Source of the DNA: Labrenzia sp. R4_2
GTDB taxonomy: Bacteria > Pseudomonadota > Alphaproteobacteria > Rhizobiales > Stappiaceae
Assembly (NCBI RefSeq): GCF_017743865.1
Contig: NZ_JAGHRJ010000001.1
Span: forward strand, 558,001-622,000
Direction: 5' to 3'
Length of the DNA: 64,000 nucleotides
Position 1 is the stretch's first letter. Each line of letters opens with the position of its first letter. Shown here one piece after another: positions 33,345 to 42,530 of the stretch. The notes beneath the pieces are model-generated. The model saw nothing but the letters and a program-made list of their open reading frames with translations. It did not search any database and was not told where the DNA came from. The position numbers and the translations under genes are program-made.

Positions 33345-34235
33345 ATGAAAACTCTGCCACCGAATCTGGCCGCGCATCTTGCGGGCCGGATTACCACCCT
33401 TGCGACCTGCTGGATCGTCACGCGCGCAGATGGTGTCCGGCTCGGGTTTACCGATCACGACCGGGCTTTGAGCGTGGAAGGCGTTGTGTGCCAGCCGCAA
33501 AACGGCCTTTCACCATCGGCGATGAGCGATGGGCCGGAATTTGCCACCGGGGGCGGAGATGTCTCCGGAACGCTGGAAAGCACGGCGCTTTTGGAGACGG
33601 ATCTGGAAGCAGGATTGTGGGACAATGCGGACGTCCGGGTCTTTTGGGTCAATTGGCAGACGCCGTCAGATCATGTCTTGCTGAGGCGCGCCCGCATCGG
33701 CGAGGTCGGCCGTGCAGGGGCGGTGTTCCGGGCAGAGCTCCGGGGGCTGGCGCATCTTCTGGAGAGCCGGCAGGGACGGGTGTTTGCCCGCATTTGCGAT
33801 GCGGATCTGGGCGACAGCCGATGCAAGGTCGATCTGACCAACCCGGCGTATCAGGCAACGGCCACGGTAACAGTCGCACAACGCGAATGGCTCCGCGTCA
33901 CCGGGCTGGAGACCTATGCAAATGGCTGGTTCAGCCGGGGCCGGGTCAAGGTCCTGACCGGGCCGCTTGCCGGATTTGCATCGGAAGTTGCCAGTCACCG
34001 ACAGGAAGGTGCGGTGTCGGTTCTGTCGCTGTTTCAGCCTGCACCCGAGGCACTTGCACCCGGAACGGAAATCGAGGTCCGGGCGGGCTGTTCCAAGGAT
34101 CTGGAAACCTGCCAGACAAAGTTTGCCAATCATTTGAACTATCAGGGATTTCCGCACATGCCGGGGAGCGATTTCGCCTTGTCCTATCCGAGCCGGAACA
34201 CTGGCCTCAACGATGGCAGTGCCCGTGTCGAGTGA
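33345..34235 (+). CDS. GTA gene g13, tail hub protein (DUF2163/phage BR0599)
   Basis: A 296-residue protein. The DUF2163 opening LPPNLAAHLAGRITTLATCW and the block VRLGFTDHDRALS are clear. The C-terminal phage BR0599 part has four cysteines in two pairs: ARICDADLGDSRCKVDL and AGCSKDLETCQTKFAN. In the R. capsulatus GTA this protein is the hub and these cysteines hold an Fe-S cluster. The ATG at 33345 is preferred over one at 33300. It overlaps g14. Confidence 0.94.
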   Translation: MKTLPPNLAAHLAGRITTLATCWIVTRADGVRLGFTDHDRALSVEGVVCQPQNGLSPSAMSDGPEFATGGGDVSGTLESTALLETDLEAGLWDNADVRVFWVNWQTPSDHVLLRRARIGEVGRAGAVFRAELRGLAHLLESRQGRVFARICDADLGDSRCKVDLTNPAYQATATVTVAQREWLRVTGLETYANGWFSRGRVKVLTGPLAGFASEVASHRQEGAVSVLSLFQPAPEALAPGTEIEVRAGCSKDLETCQTKFANHLNYQGFPHMPGSDFALSYPSRNTGLNDGSARVE

Positions 34236-34689
34236 CGCTATGGGGACCGGCCGGAAGGCGGTTCTTGACGAAGCGCGGCGCTGGATCGGAACGCCCTACC
34301 GCCATCAGGCAAGCTGCCGGGGTGCAGGCAGCGATTGTCTTGGTCTCCTGCGCGGCATCTGGCGCGCGCTTTATGGCGCGGAGCCGCAGGCCTTACCACC
34401 CTATTCGGCGGACTGGGCGGAGACCGGCGGGCGCGAAACGCTGCTTGAGGCTGGACGGCGCTGGCTTTTGGAGATCGCGCCGGAGGCCACTGAACCCGGC
34501 GATGTGCTTGTGTTCCGCTGGCGGGACGGCATGCCGGCCAAACATGTCGGCATCCTGAGTGCTCCGCTTCAAGACGCCCCCCGTCTCATCCATGCCTATG
34601 AGCGGGTGGGAGTGATCGAAAGCCCGCTTGTGCCAAGCTGGCAGCGGCGGATCGCAGCAAGTTTTACCTTTCCGAAGGAGACTGTCTAA
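34213..34689 (+). CDS. GTA gene g14, NlpC/P60 cell-wall peptidase
   Basis: A 158-residue peptidase thought to open the recipient's peptidoglycan. The catalytic cysteine is in GSDCLGLLRGIW and the histidine in AKHVGILS, with WIGTPYRHQASCRGAG before. The start is uncertain: ATG at 34213 (overlap of 23 bases with g13) or at 34240, nine codons downstream. The stop overlaps g15 by TAATG. Confidence 0.93.
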   Translation: MAVPVSSDAMGTGRKAVLDEARRWIGTPYRHQASCRGAGSDCLGLLRGIWRALYGAEPQALPPYSADWAETGGRETLLEAGRRWLLEIAPEATEPGDVLVFRWRDGMPAKHVGILSAPLQDAPRLIHAYERVGVIESPLVPSWQRRIAASFTFPKETV

Positions 34690-37600
34690 TGGCGACGCTT
34701 GTGCTGGCAGCTGCGGGAAAAGCCGCCGGGGCCGCCTTTGGGCTGGGGGGTATTGGCGGGGTGATCGGCAAGGCGGCGGGTTCGCTTGCCGGAAATCTGA
34801 TCGATCAGTCCCTGTTTGGCGGTGGGACTTCACGGGACATTGAAGGCAGCCGCCTGGCGGATCTTTCCGTGCAATCGTCCAGCGAGGGCGCTTCCATCCC
34901 GAAGGTCTATGGCCGGGTGCGCCTTGCAGGGCAGCTGATTTGGGCGACCAACTTCGAGGAAGTCGTCACCACGGAAGAGCAGGGCGGCAAGGCGGGCGGC
35001 AGCCGCAGCGCCGCGACCGTCACCACCTACAGTTATTTCGCCAATTTCGCGGTCGGCCTGTGCGAAGGAAAAATCGCCCGCGTCGGCCGGATCTGGGCGG
35101 ACGGCAAGGAGCTCGACACACGGCAAATCACCTTCCGGGTCTATTACGGGTCGGATGATCAGATGCCCGATCCGCTGATTGCCGCGCTTCAGGACACGGC
35201 GCCCGCCTACCGGGGCACGGCCTATGTGGTCTTCGAACGGCTGGGTCTGGAGCCCTTCGGCAACCGCTTGCCGCAACTGAGCTTCGAGGTCATCCGAGTG
35301 GTGGAGCCGCTGGAAAACCAGGTCCGGGCAATCACGATCATTCCAGGCGCCGGGGAGTTCGCCTACGCGCCGGGTGTGGTCTCCGAGGTGTTGGGGCCCG
35401 GCGAGCAGCGGCCCATCAACCGGCATATGGTTGCGAGCACCTCTGACTGGAACGAATCCATCGAGGAACTGCTGGCGCTGTGTCCCAATCTCAAGCGCGT
35501 AGCGCTGGTTGTCGCCTGGTTCGGAGATGACCTGCGCGCCGGATCATGCACCATCCGGCCGAAGGTGGAAGCCAATGGCACGGTCACTGTGGGTGATGTC
35601 TGGCGTGTTGCCGGGCTTGAACGGGACGAGGCCGACGAGGTGTCACGCATCGACGGGCGGCCTGCCTATGGCGGCACACCGTCGGACAGCAGCGTGATCG
35701 CAGCCATTCAGGATCTGAAGGCGCACGGTCTTAAGGTGCTGCTTTATCCGTTCATCATGATGGACGTACCACCGGGCAACGATCTGCCGGACCCCTATGG
35801 AGACGCCGAGCAGGCCCCTTATCCATGGCGGGGGCGCATCGTTCCGGTGGGCCCGGTTGCGGCGGATGTCGCAAGTTTCGTCGGGACGGCCTCGGCAGCG
35901 CATTTTTCCGTCGGCGGCGGCACGGTTACCTACAATGGACCGGATGAATGGTCGTTCCGCCGGCATATCCTCCATTGCGCGGCGCTTGCAAAGGCGGCTG
36001 GCGGGGTGGAAAGCGTTCTGGTCGGAACGGAAATGCGCGGCCTCTCCCGCGCGCATGCCGGTGGGGGCAATTATCCGTTTGCCGACCAATTGCGCTTGCT
36101 TGCTTCGGACGTCAGGGCGCTTGTCGGCAGCAACGTCAAAATCTCCTATGCGGCGGACTGGTCCGAATATGGAGCGCATCAGGTCTCTGATACCGAACTC
36201 CGCTTTCCGCTCGATACCGTCTGGGCGTCGCCGGAGATCGACTATATCGGCATCGACAACTATCTGCCCTTGAGCGATCTGCGCGACGAAGGCGATCCGG
36301 ACGGTGGCTTCAGTGGCTATGACCTTGCGAACTTGCGTGGCGGGGTCATGGGCGGGGAATATTACGACTGGTACTATGCCAGCAGCGCGGACCGGGCCAC
36401 TGGCACCCGCACCGCCATTACGGATGGTGTCTACAACAAGCCTTGGGTCTACCGCACCAAGGACATCTGGAGTTTTTGGCAAGAACTGCATTACGAGCGG
36501 GTGGGCGGTGTTGAGGACGCAGCCCCGACCAGCTGGGTGCCACAATCCAAGCCTGTCCGGTTTACCGAGCTTGGCTTTCCGGCGATCGACCGGAGCGCCA
36601 ACCAGCCGAATGTTTTCGTCGACCCGAAGTCATCGGAAAGCGCTTTTCCCTACTTCTCGCGCGGCTTTCGCGATGATGTCAGCCAGCGCCGGGCGCTGGA
36701 AGCCTCGCTCAGTTGGTGGTCTAACAGCCATCCGGAATTTGATGCGGGCGACAATCCCGTGTCTCAAGTCTATGGCGGGCCGATGGTCGATCCGGACGGG
36801 ATCTATCTCTGGACCTGGGACGCGCGCCCTTTTCCAGCCTTTCCGATGTTCTCCAACGTCTGGGCCGATGGGGGCAACTGGCGGCTCGGGCACTGGCTCT
36901 CCGGCCGGCTCGGCGGCATTTCCATTCAAGGCCTGTGCAAGGCGGTGCTCGCCGACTACGAGATATCAGATGAAGATGTAAAGGTCTTTGGTCTTGCCGG
37001 AAGCCTCGACGGGTACACCTTGAGTGGCCCTGTCAGCGCCCGCGATGTGCTGGAGCCCGTGCTGACCGCGTTCTCCGGTCAGGCCTCTGACCGGGGCACG
37101 CACTTAGAGCTTTCGACTGTTCTGCCGGAAACAGTGACCACCCTTCACGCGGATGACCTTGCCGACCCGGGGGCGGAGAACAGCCTTCTTTCGCGGACAC
37201 GAGCACAGGCGAGCGAACTCTCCGCTGAAGTCCGCTTCGGGGCGGATGATCCGGTCAGCGATTTCCGCCGCCGGGTGTCCGCGTCCCGCAGACTGGAAGG
37301 CGGCAGCCGCCAGGTGGAAACGCAGATCCTGCCGGTATGCTCCATGCCCGAACCCTTGAGCATAGCGGCCGACCGGCGTCTTCACCGGATCTGGTCGGAA
37401 CGCGAACGGCTGTCGTTTGCCGTCGGCCCTGACCGGATCGATCTGGAGCCGGGCGACGTCATTGCCTTGAGCGGAACGCCGACCGCCACATTTGATCCGC
37501 CGCTCGCCGTGCGCGTGACATCGATTGAAGATACCGGGATCCGGCGGATTGAGGCGGTGCGGATGACGGCGGAGCTGTCGCCGTCTGCAGGCGGTCCGGA

Positions 37601-38576
37601 TGCCCCCGGCGGCGGCTACCAGAATTCCGACTTGAGCCCGCCTTATGTCGTGTTTCTGGACCTGCCAAAACTTAACGCCAGCGATCCGGACGATGCCGTG
37701 CGCATTGCGGCCTACGCCAAACCCTGGCCGGGCGGGCTGACTGTGATGCGCAGCGCCTCGGAGGCCGGTTTTGCAGCCATCATGAGCATTCCCGCGCCAG
37801 CAAGTATCGGAACCCTGGCCGCGCCATTGGTGCCGGGGCCGATGTGGGTGTTTGACCGCGCAAACGCTCTGGAGGTCGCGCTCCTTGACGGCCAGCTGCA
37901 AAGCCGGACTGAAGCCGACGTTTTGGCGGGTGCGAATGCGATGGCCGTGCGCTGCCAGTCCGGAGGTTGGGAAATCCTGCAATTTGTCACCGCCGAACTA
38001 ACAGCGCCGAAGACCTACCGGCTCAGCACCTTGTTGCGGGGGCAAAGGGGCACGGAAACCGACATGCTGAGCGGTGCGGCTTTGGGGGCCAATGTTGTGT
38101 TGCTCACAGAAGACAGGACACCGCTGGTGCCAATCTCCAGCGATCAATCCGGCCTCAGCCTCAACTATCGCATTGTGCCGGAGGGGCGGGCGCTGGACGA
38201 TCCGGCGGCGGTGGCAGTGAGCCACGCGAGTACCCAGCGGGCGGCCAGGCCCTTGGCCCCGGTTCACCTCAAGGCCAGGCGGACGGGGGAAGGCATCGTC
38301 CTTAGCTGGATCCGCCAGACGCGGGACAGCGGGCTGAGCTGGGAACAGGCCGAAGTGCCGCTCGGCGAGGAGTTTGAAGCCTATGATATCGACATCCTGA
38401 CTGACCAGGGTGCGGTTTTGCACACGCTGACCTCCGGCAGCTCGACTGTCCTTTATCCAGGCGCCGAGGAACTTGCCGACTTCGGCGGAACACTCGGTGA
38501 AATCCATTTTGCCGTTGCCCAGCTCTCCCAACGCACGGGGCGCGGTTATGAGCGAAAGGCTGTCCGTCATGTCTGA
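34689..38576 (+). CDS. GTA gene g15, megatron tail/hub protein with TIM-barrel-like domain
   Basis: A 1295-residue protein, close in length to RcGTA g15. The N-terminus has a membrane-insertion-like glycine/alanine segment (LAAAGKAAGAAFGLGGIGGV), followed by the beta-rich hub region (VYGRVRLAGQLIWATNFEEV). The GTA TIM-barrel-like domain lies at about 440-740 (SVLVGTEMRGLSRAHAGGGN, WAQ-like DYIGIDNYLPLSDL, VRFTELGFPAIDRS). Phage-tail_3-type repeats lie at about 800-1000. It is the likely receptor/cell-penetration component. Confidence 0.95.
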   Translation: MATLVLAAAGKAAGAAFGLGGIGGVIGKAAGSLAGNLIDQSLFGGGTSRDIEGSRLADLSVQSSSEGASIPKVYGRVRLAGQLIWATNFEEVVTTEEQGGKAGGSRSAATVTTYSYFANFAVGLCEGKIARVGRIWADGKELDTRQITFRVYYGSDDQMPDPLIAALQDTAPAYRGTAYVVFERLGLEPFGNRLPQLSFEVIRVVEPLENQVRAITIIPGAGEFAYAPGVVSEVLGPGEQRPINRHMVASTSDWNESIEELLALCPNLKRVALVVAWFGDDLRAGSCTIRPKVEANGTVTVGDVWRVAGLERDEADEVSRIDGRPAYGGTPSDSSVIAAIQDLKAHGLKVLLYPFIMMDVPPGNDLPDPYGDAEQAPYPWRGRIVPVGPVAADVASFVGTASAAHFSVGGGTVTYNGPDEWSFRRHILHCAALAKAAGGVESVLVGTEMRGLSRAHAGGGNYPFADQLRLLASDVRALVGSNVKISYAADWSEYGAHQVSDTELRFPLDTVWASPEIDYIGIDNYLPLSDLRDEGDPDGGFSGYDLANLRGGVMGGEYYDWYYASSADRATGTRTAITDGVYNKPWVYRTKDIWSFWQELHYERVGGVEDAAPTSWVPQSKPVRFTELGFPAIDRSANQPNVFVDPKSSESAFPYFSRGFRDDVSQRRALEASLSWWSNSHPEFDAGDNPVSQVYGGPMVDPDGIYLWTWDARPFPAFPMFSNVWADGGNWRLGHWLSGRLGGISIQGLCKAVLADYEISDEDVKVFGLAGSLDGYTLSGPVSARDVLEPVLTAFSGQASDRGTHLELSTVLPETVTTLHADDLADPGAENSLLSRTRAQASELSAEVRFGADDPVSDFRRRVSASRRLEGGSRQVETQILPVCSMPEPLSIAADRRLHRIWSERERLSFAVGPDRIDLEPGDVIALSGTPTATFDPPLAVRVTSIEDTGIRRIEAVRMTAELSPSAGGPDAPGGGYQNSDLSPPYVVFLDLPKLNASDPDDAVRIAAYAKPWPGGLTVMRSASEAGFAAIMSIPAPASIGTLAAPLVPGPMWVFDRANALEVALLDGQLQSRTEADVLAGANAMAVRCQSGGWEILQFVTAELTAPKTYRLSTLLRGQRGTETDMLSGAALGANVVLLTEDRTPLVPISSDQSGLSLNYRIVPEGRALDDPAAVAVSHASTQRAARPLAPVHLKARRTGEGIVLSWIRQTRDSGLSWEQAEVPLGEEFEAYDIDILTDQGAVLHTLTSGSSTVLYPGAEELADFGGTLGEIHFAVAQLSQRTGRGYERKAVRHV

Positions 38577-39294
38577 GACCTTACGTCTTGCCCTCCCGTT
38601 GCTGGCGGCCGCACAGGCCCAGAAACATGTCACCCACAACGAGGCGCTCCTGACGCTCGACGCGCTGAGCCAACCGGTGGTGCAGTCCCGCGATTTGACC
38701 GCACCGCCGGCCGCCAATGAAGGGGATCTTTTTCTTGTTGCCCCGGGCGCCACGGGTGACTGGGCGGGCCGGGACGGGGAGCTGGCCGAGTGGCGCAGTG
38801 GGGCCTGGGCGTATCATGTGCCCTTTGAGGGCCTCACCATTCATGTGCAGGCGGAGGGGCTGGACCTCAGGTTTCTATCCGGTGCGTGGCGGGACATGGA
38901 TGGCCCGCTGTCCGAAACCCGCATTCTGGCGCGCGGTGGCTTCGGGGCGCAAAGCGAGCACCGGGTGATCGAGGCAGAGCTGTCCGCGCTGTCCGGCACT
39001 TTTGCCGAGACAGGGTTGATCATCCCGAGCCGGGCGATTGTCTTTTGCGTTTCCACCCGCACGGTGACCGCAGTCACCGGGGCATCGTCCTACGACTGCG
39101 GATTGTCAGGCGAGCCGTCCAAGTTCGGCGGGTCCTTGGGGATAGCTGCGGGCAGCAGCAATCTTGGCGTGATCGGGCCAACTGCGTTTTACGCCGATAC
39201 CGCTGTCCGGCTTACGGCGAACGGCGGTGCGTTTAGCGGCGGCACCGTGCGTATTGCGGTGCATTGCTTCTTTCCCGTTGCGCCTAAAGCGTGA
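38569..39294 (+). CDS. DUF2793 protein next to GTA g15 (possible spike or fibre)
   Basis: A 241-residue DUF2793 protein. The hallmark opening LRLALPLLAAAQAQKHVTHNEAL is present, then a low-complexity glycine/alanine-rich part and a beta-rich end (YADTAVRLTANGGAFSGGTV). The ATG at 38569 overlaps the g15 stop by eight bases, so it is coupled to the GTA operon; another ATG at 38548 is possible. In R. capsulatus a DUF2793 protein belongs to the head spikes and is encoded away from the main cluster. Confidence 0.88.
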   Translation: MSETLRLALPLLAAAQAQKHVTHNEALLTLDALSQPVVQSRDLTAPPAANEGDLFLVAPGATGDWAGRDGELAEWRSGAWAYHVPFEGLTIHVQAEGLDLRFLSGAWRDMDGPLSETRILARGGFGAQSEHRVIEAELSALSGTFAETGLIIPSRAIVFCVSTRTVTAVTGASSYDCGLSGEPSKFGGSLGIAAGSSNLGVIGPTAFYADTAVRLTANGGAFSGGTVRIAVHCFFPVAPKA

Positions 39295-39354
39295 GCGATC
39301 ACAGCAAACACATCACCGCGTCTTTGACTTGAACATCCAATCCGGGAGAAACGC

Positions 39355-40245
39355 ATGAAAGTCAGCGATCAGGGGCTCGCCTTTCTGGCGGCACATGAGG
39401 GCTATGTTTCGCGGGGCTATCTGGACCCCGCCGGTGTGGTCACCATTGGATACGGATTTACCATGCGCAGCCGGATCTTTGCCGGCTGGTGGCGCAAGCG
39501 TCATGGCCGCGGGCTGGCGGTCGGGGACAGGATCTCACGCGATCAGGCCAACAAGCTGCTGCTGACACTTCTGGATGAGGAGTATGCACCGCCCGTGCGC
39601 AACGGTCTTCCCGGTTTGCCGCAAACCCAGTTCGATGCCTGTGTCTCGGTGGTCTACAATCTCGGCAGCCGGGCGCTCTCCTGGCGCTGGGCCCAGCAGC
39701 TGAAAGCTGGCAAGGTCTCTGAGGCCGCCCGCCTCCTGACGCAAACAGGCCTGACGGCCGGCGGGCAGCGCCTGACAGGGCTGGTCAAACGCCGGACGGC
39801 GGAAGCCCGGCTTCTTGAGCACGGCGACTATGGACTTTCTGCTGCCGCAGCACCGCCAGCGCCGGGCAGCGATATCATGGAGCTGCAGCGCTCCTTGAAG
39901 ATGCTCGGCTTTGATCCGGGGCCGATTGATGGGTTTTTTGGGGCTCAGACAAGGGCAGCGGTCAAAGATTTTCAGAAGGCGTATCCGCCTCTTGCCGTTG
40001 ATGGCATCCCCGAGCCTGCGACGCGTTCGGCTTTGTCACGATCCATTGCCCTTCGAAACGGCACCGGCCTTGTCGGCATCCTGACACTTCTCACCGGCAG
40101 CGGGCTTCTTCTGGAAGATCTGTCTGGCGCACTAGCCGCGCTCATCCTCACTGGTGTTCCCAGCCTCAGCGCTATTCTCCTATGGCTCTGGCAACGCCGC
40201 GGTGCGATTTTTCTATGGCTCAAGGAAAACTTGAGCAGTCTTTGA
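39355..40245 (+). CDS. GH24 lysozyme with PG-binding domain and membrane tail
   Basis: A 296-residue endolysin-like protein. The T4-type E-8-D-5-T triad is visible at E15, D24 and T30, inside AHEGYVSRGYLDPAG and VVTIGYG. The middle (about 170-225) is a peptidoglycan-binding repeat, ELQRSLKMLGFDPGPIDGFF and AVKDFQKAYPPLAVDG. The last 60 residues are two hydrophobic segments (LVGILTLLTGSGLLLE; LAALILTGVPSLSAILLWL) and may anchor it. It follows DUF2793 with 60 bases between and probably lyses the host for GTA release. Confidence 0.9.
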   Translation: MKVSDQGLAFLAAHEGYVSRGYLDPAGVVTIGYGFTMRSRIFAGWWRKRHGRGLAVGDRISRDQANKLLLTLLDEEYAPPVRNGLPGLPQTQFDACVSVVYNLGSRALSWRWAQQLKAGKVSEAARLLTQTGLTAGGQRLTGLVKRRTAEARLLEHGDYGLSAAAAPPAPGSDIMELQRSLKMLGFDPGPIDGFFGAQTRAAVKDFQKAYPPLAVDGIPEPATRSALSRSIALRNGTGLVGILTLLTGSGLLLEDLSGALAALILTGVPSLSAILLWLWQRRGAIFLWLKENLSSL

Positions 40246-40324
40246 ACGCAGTCTGAGCAAATTCAAACAGCAAGTACCGAGTGCGGGTTATGGCCTTTTA
40301 AGAGATGAGCAAAATTTCCTGAAA

Positions 40325-40350
40325 CCTCCTGACAGGAAGCTGTCAGGAGG
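40325..40350. promoter_or_regulatory. Strong dyad upstream of the VOC-YafY operon (operator)
   Basis: Arms CCTCCTGACAG (40325-40335) and CTGTCAGGAGG (40340-40350) are perfect inverted repeats with a GAAG loop. It is 45 bases before the VOC ATG. No T run follows. A TGACAG-N4-CTGTCA core fits a WYL-type regulator operator, likely used by the YafY protein encoded in the same operon. Confidence 0.6.
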
Positions 40351-40395
40351 GGACTGATAGGGTGCTTCCTGTTACCGCAATTCAGGAGCATTCCG

Positions 40396-40776
40396 ATGAC
40401 TTTCAAACCTCAGCATTTCAACGTCTGGATGGAAATTCCCGTTTCTGATCTGGACAAGGCGATTGTCTTCTACAACAACGTCTTTCAGACAGAATTGAAC
40501 CTTGTCACTGATATGGGGCCAAATCCTTTTGCCATGTTCCCGACCAGCGAAGAAAACGGAGTTGCCGGGCATCTTTATCCGGGCACACCGGCTGAAAAGG
40601 GCACAGGTCCGACCATCCACATTGCCTGCCCGGACACTTTGGAAGAAACCATGGAGCGGTTTGCCAAGGCGGGCGGTGAGGTCATTTCCGATCCGATCCC
40701 GATTCCGGCCGGCCGGTTTGCCTACGGCATTGATCTGGACGGCAACTCCATCGGCATGTTCGCCGTCAACAGCTAA
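40396..40776 (+). CDS. VOC family protein (glyoxalase/bleomycin-resistance fold)
   Basis: A 126-residue VOC protein. IPVSDLDKAIVFYNNVFQTE opening with PNPFAMFPTSEENGVAGHLY, TIHIACPDTLEETMERFAKAGG and FAYGIDLDGNSIGMF matches the compact PhnB/glyoxalase-like group. It may bind a metal, but the ligand set is incomplete by eye. An AGGAGC site precedes the ATG. It is 12 bases ahead of the regulator, with which it forms an operon. Confidence 0.9.
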   Translation: MTFKPQHFNVWMEIPVSDLDKAIVFYNNVFQTELNLVTDMGPNPFAMFPTSEENGVAGHLYPGTPAEKGTGPTIHIACPDTLEETMERFAKAGGEVISDPIPIPAGRFAYGIDLDGNSIGMFAVNS

Positions 40777-40788
40777 GGCGGCACCCGC

Positions 40789-41490
40789 ATGAGACGCGCC
40801 GACCGCCTGTTTCAGATTGTTCAGTATCTGCGCGGCGGCCGCCTCGTTCGGGCGCGCCAGCTGTCCGAATGGCTGGAAGTCTCTGAGCGGACCATCTACC
40901 GCGATATCGCCGACCTTCAGGCCTCGGGCGTGCCCATCGAGGGCGCGGCCGGGGTCGGCTATATTCTGCGCGATGGCTATGATCTGCCGCCTCTCATGTT
41001 CACCCGCGATGAAATCGTAGCGCTTTTGGCCGGGGCCCGGATCATCCGGGCCTGGGGCGGGGCAGCGATGGCCCGCGCCGCCGAAGAGGCGATGGTCAAG
41101 ATCGACGCTGTCATCCCGGAGCGGATGCGCGTGCGCCAGAACGAGATCGAAATCCACGCTTTTGCCCCGGAAATGACCGAGGACGTGCGCGCCTTGATCG
41201 ACTTTCTGGAGCTTGCCGCCGACAACCGGAAACGCCTGTCGATTTCCTATTCGGATGCCAAGGGGCAGACCTCGGACCGTGTGCTCCGGCCCCTCGGTCT
41301 TTGGTTTTGGGGAAAAGTCTGGACTCTGGTGGCCTGGTGCGAATTGCGCAATGATTTCCGAATGTTCCGCCTGGACCGCATGGCGGATGTCAAGGACACC
41401 GGCGAAAAGTTTCGGCCGGAACCGGGCACAACCCTCAAGGATTTTTATCGCCTCATGGAGGCGGAAGGCCACGGCAAACCGGATACTTAG
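40789..41490 (+). CDS. YafY family transcriptional regulator (HTH-WYL)
   Basis: A 233-residue repressor-type regulator. The N-terminal HTH_11 is RADRLFQIVQYLRGGRLVRA, with LSEWLEVSERTIYRDIADL as the recognition helix. The C-terminal WYL domain shows LRPLGLWFWGKVWTLVAWCELR and FRMFRLDRM. It very likely controls the VOC gene through the upstream dyad. Pairs of VOC with YafY recur in proteobacteria. Confidence 0.92.
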   Translation: MRRADRLFQIVQYLRGGRLVRARQLSEWLEVSERTIYRDIADLQASGVPIEGAAGVGYILRDGYDLPPLMFTRDEIVALLAGARIIRAWGGAAMARAAEEAMVKIDAVIPERMRVRQNEIEIHAFAPEMTEDVRALIDFLELAADNRKRLSISYSDAKGQTSDRVLRPLGLWFWGKVWTLVAWCELRNDFRMFRLDRMADVKDTGEKFRPEPGTTLKDFYRLMEAEGHGKPDT

Positions 41491-41504
41491 AAACAAGGCG
41501 TTGC

Positions 41505-42530
41505 TTACGCATAATCTGCCGGCAGGTTCATCGGGGTAACAATCTGGATGTCACTTTCCAGTTGAGATGGCGCCTCCGCGAGCCCTTGGAAGGCGAGACA
41601 CTGCCGGAACGCCGCTCGCATGTCGCATTTCAAATCATGATAGAGCACAACTGACAGTCTGTTTTGGGCAAGAAGCTCAAGATTGTCCTCATCCAAATCA
41701 TGCGCGATAAAAGTGGTTGGCTGGAGCCCCATGTCTTCCAGAGCGGCGAGAATGGCCCGGTTTCCGCCTCCCATGGAATACACGCCATCAATCCTTCTTT
41801 GGGTGACCACCTGCTCTGCTACTTCCTTTCCAGTCGCCGGATTGTGTCCGCCACCGCCGCTGGCATCCAGCAGCTGAATTGACGGGCGTAATGCGCGCAG
41901 CTGCTTGCTGAACCCTTCGTAGCGGTGTTCTTCTCCCTGGAAACTGTGCTGGCTCAGTGTGGTAAGCACAGTGGCTGCGTCGGCCGGAAGCCAGTTGTGC
42001 ATGAGATAGGCGGCGGTTTGACCGGCCCGAATGTTGTTTAGACCGGCATAGGCCAGACGACCGGAGCCCGGATTGTCAGTGAAAACGGTGACCACCGGAA
42101 TACCTCTAGCCCTCAGGGTGTTGATTGCAATACGAACGAGGTCGGTGTCACGGGCTTTCAGGCACACACCCTGGCTTCCCCGGCGGGCGATCCGCTCAAG
42201 TTCCAAAGCGCAGTCTTCTGGTGTCATTGTCTCAAACAGCTTGAACCTTGGCCGGATTGCGATGGGTTTGAATTCGCTCAATACCGCTTCGCTGGCCCTT
42301 TGGATTTCACGACTGAACCGTTTGGGGGCTTCCACAAGAACATCCAGAAAAACGCGTCTTCCACGGGCCGCAAGTTGTCCTTCCTGACGGTTGAGTTCCT
42401 CAATCGCATCCTGCACCCGGCGTCGGGTCTGCGGACTGACATGATCCCGATTGTTGAGGACACGGTCAACGGTCGCCGTGCTCAAACCGGACTGAAGTGC
42501 AATCTCCTTCACTGGAAAGCGATGTGTCAT
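41505..42530 (-). CDS. LacI family transcriptional regulator
   Basis: A 341-residue LacI-type regulator. The HTH is FPVKEIALQSGLSTATVDRV with LNNRDHVSPQTRRRVQDAI, then a type 1 periplasmic-binding-like sugar-sensing domain (GIPVVTVFTDNPGSGRLAYAG; DGVYSMGGGNRAILAALEDM). The ATG at 42530 is used; an in-frame longer start at 42617 would overlap the neighbouring gene. It is divergent from the phytanoyl-CoA dioxygenase gene with an 85-base gap. A role in its control is likely. Confidence 0.92.
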   Translation of the reverse strand: MTHRFPVKEIALQSGLSTATVDRVLNNRDHVSPQTRRRVQDAIEELNRQEGQLAARGRRVFLDVLVEAPKRFSREIQRASEAVLSEFKPIAIRPRFKLFETMTPEDCALELERIARRGSQGVCLKARDTDLVRIAINTLRARGIPVVTVFTDNPGSGRLAYAGLNNIRAGQTAAYLMHNWLPADAATVLTTLSQHSFQGEEHRYEGFSKQLRALRPSIQLLDASGGGGHNPATGKEVAEQVVTQRRIDGVYSMGGGNRAILAALEDMGLQPTTFIAHDLDEDNLELLAQNRLSVVLYHDLKCDMRAAFRQCLAFQGLAEAPSQLESDIQIVTPMNLPADYA

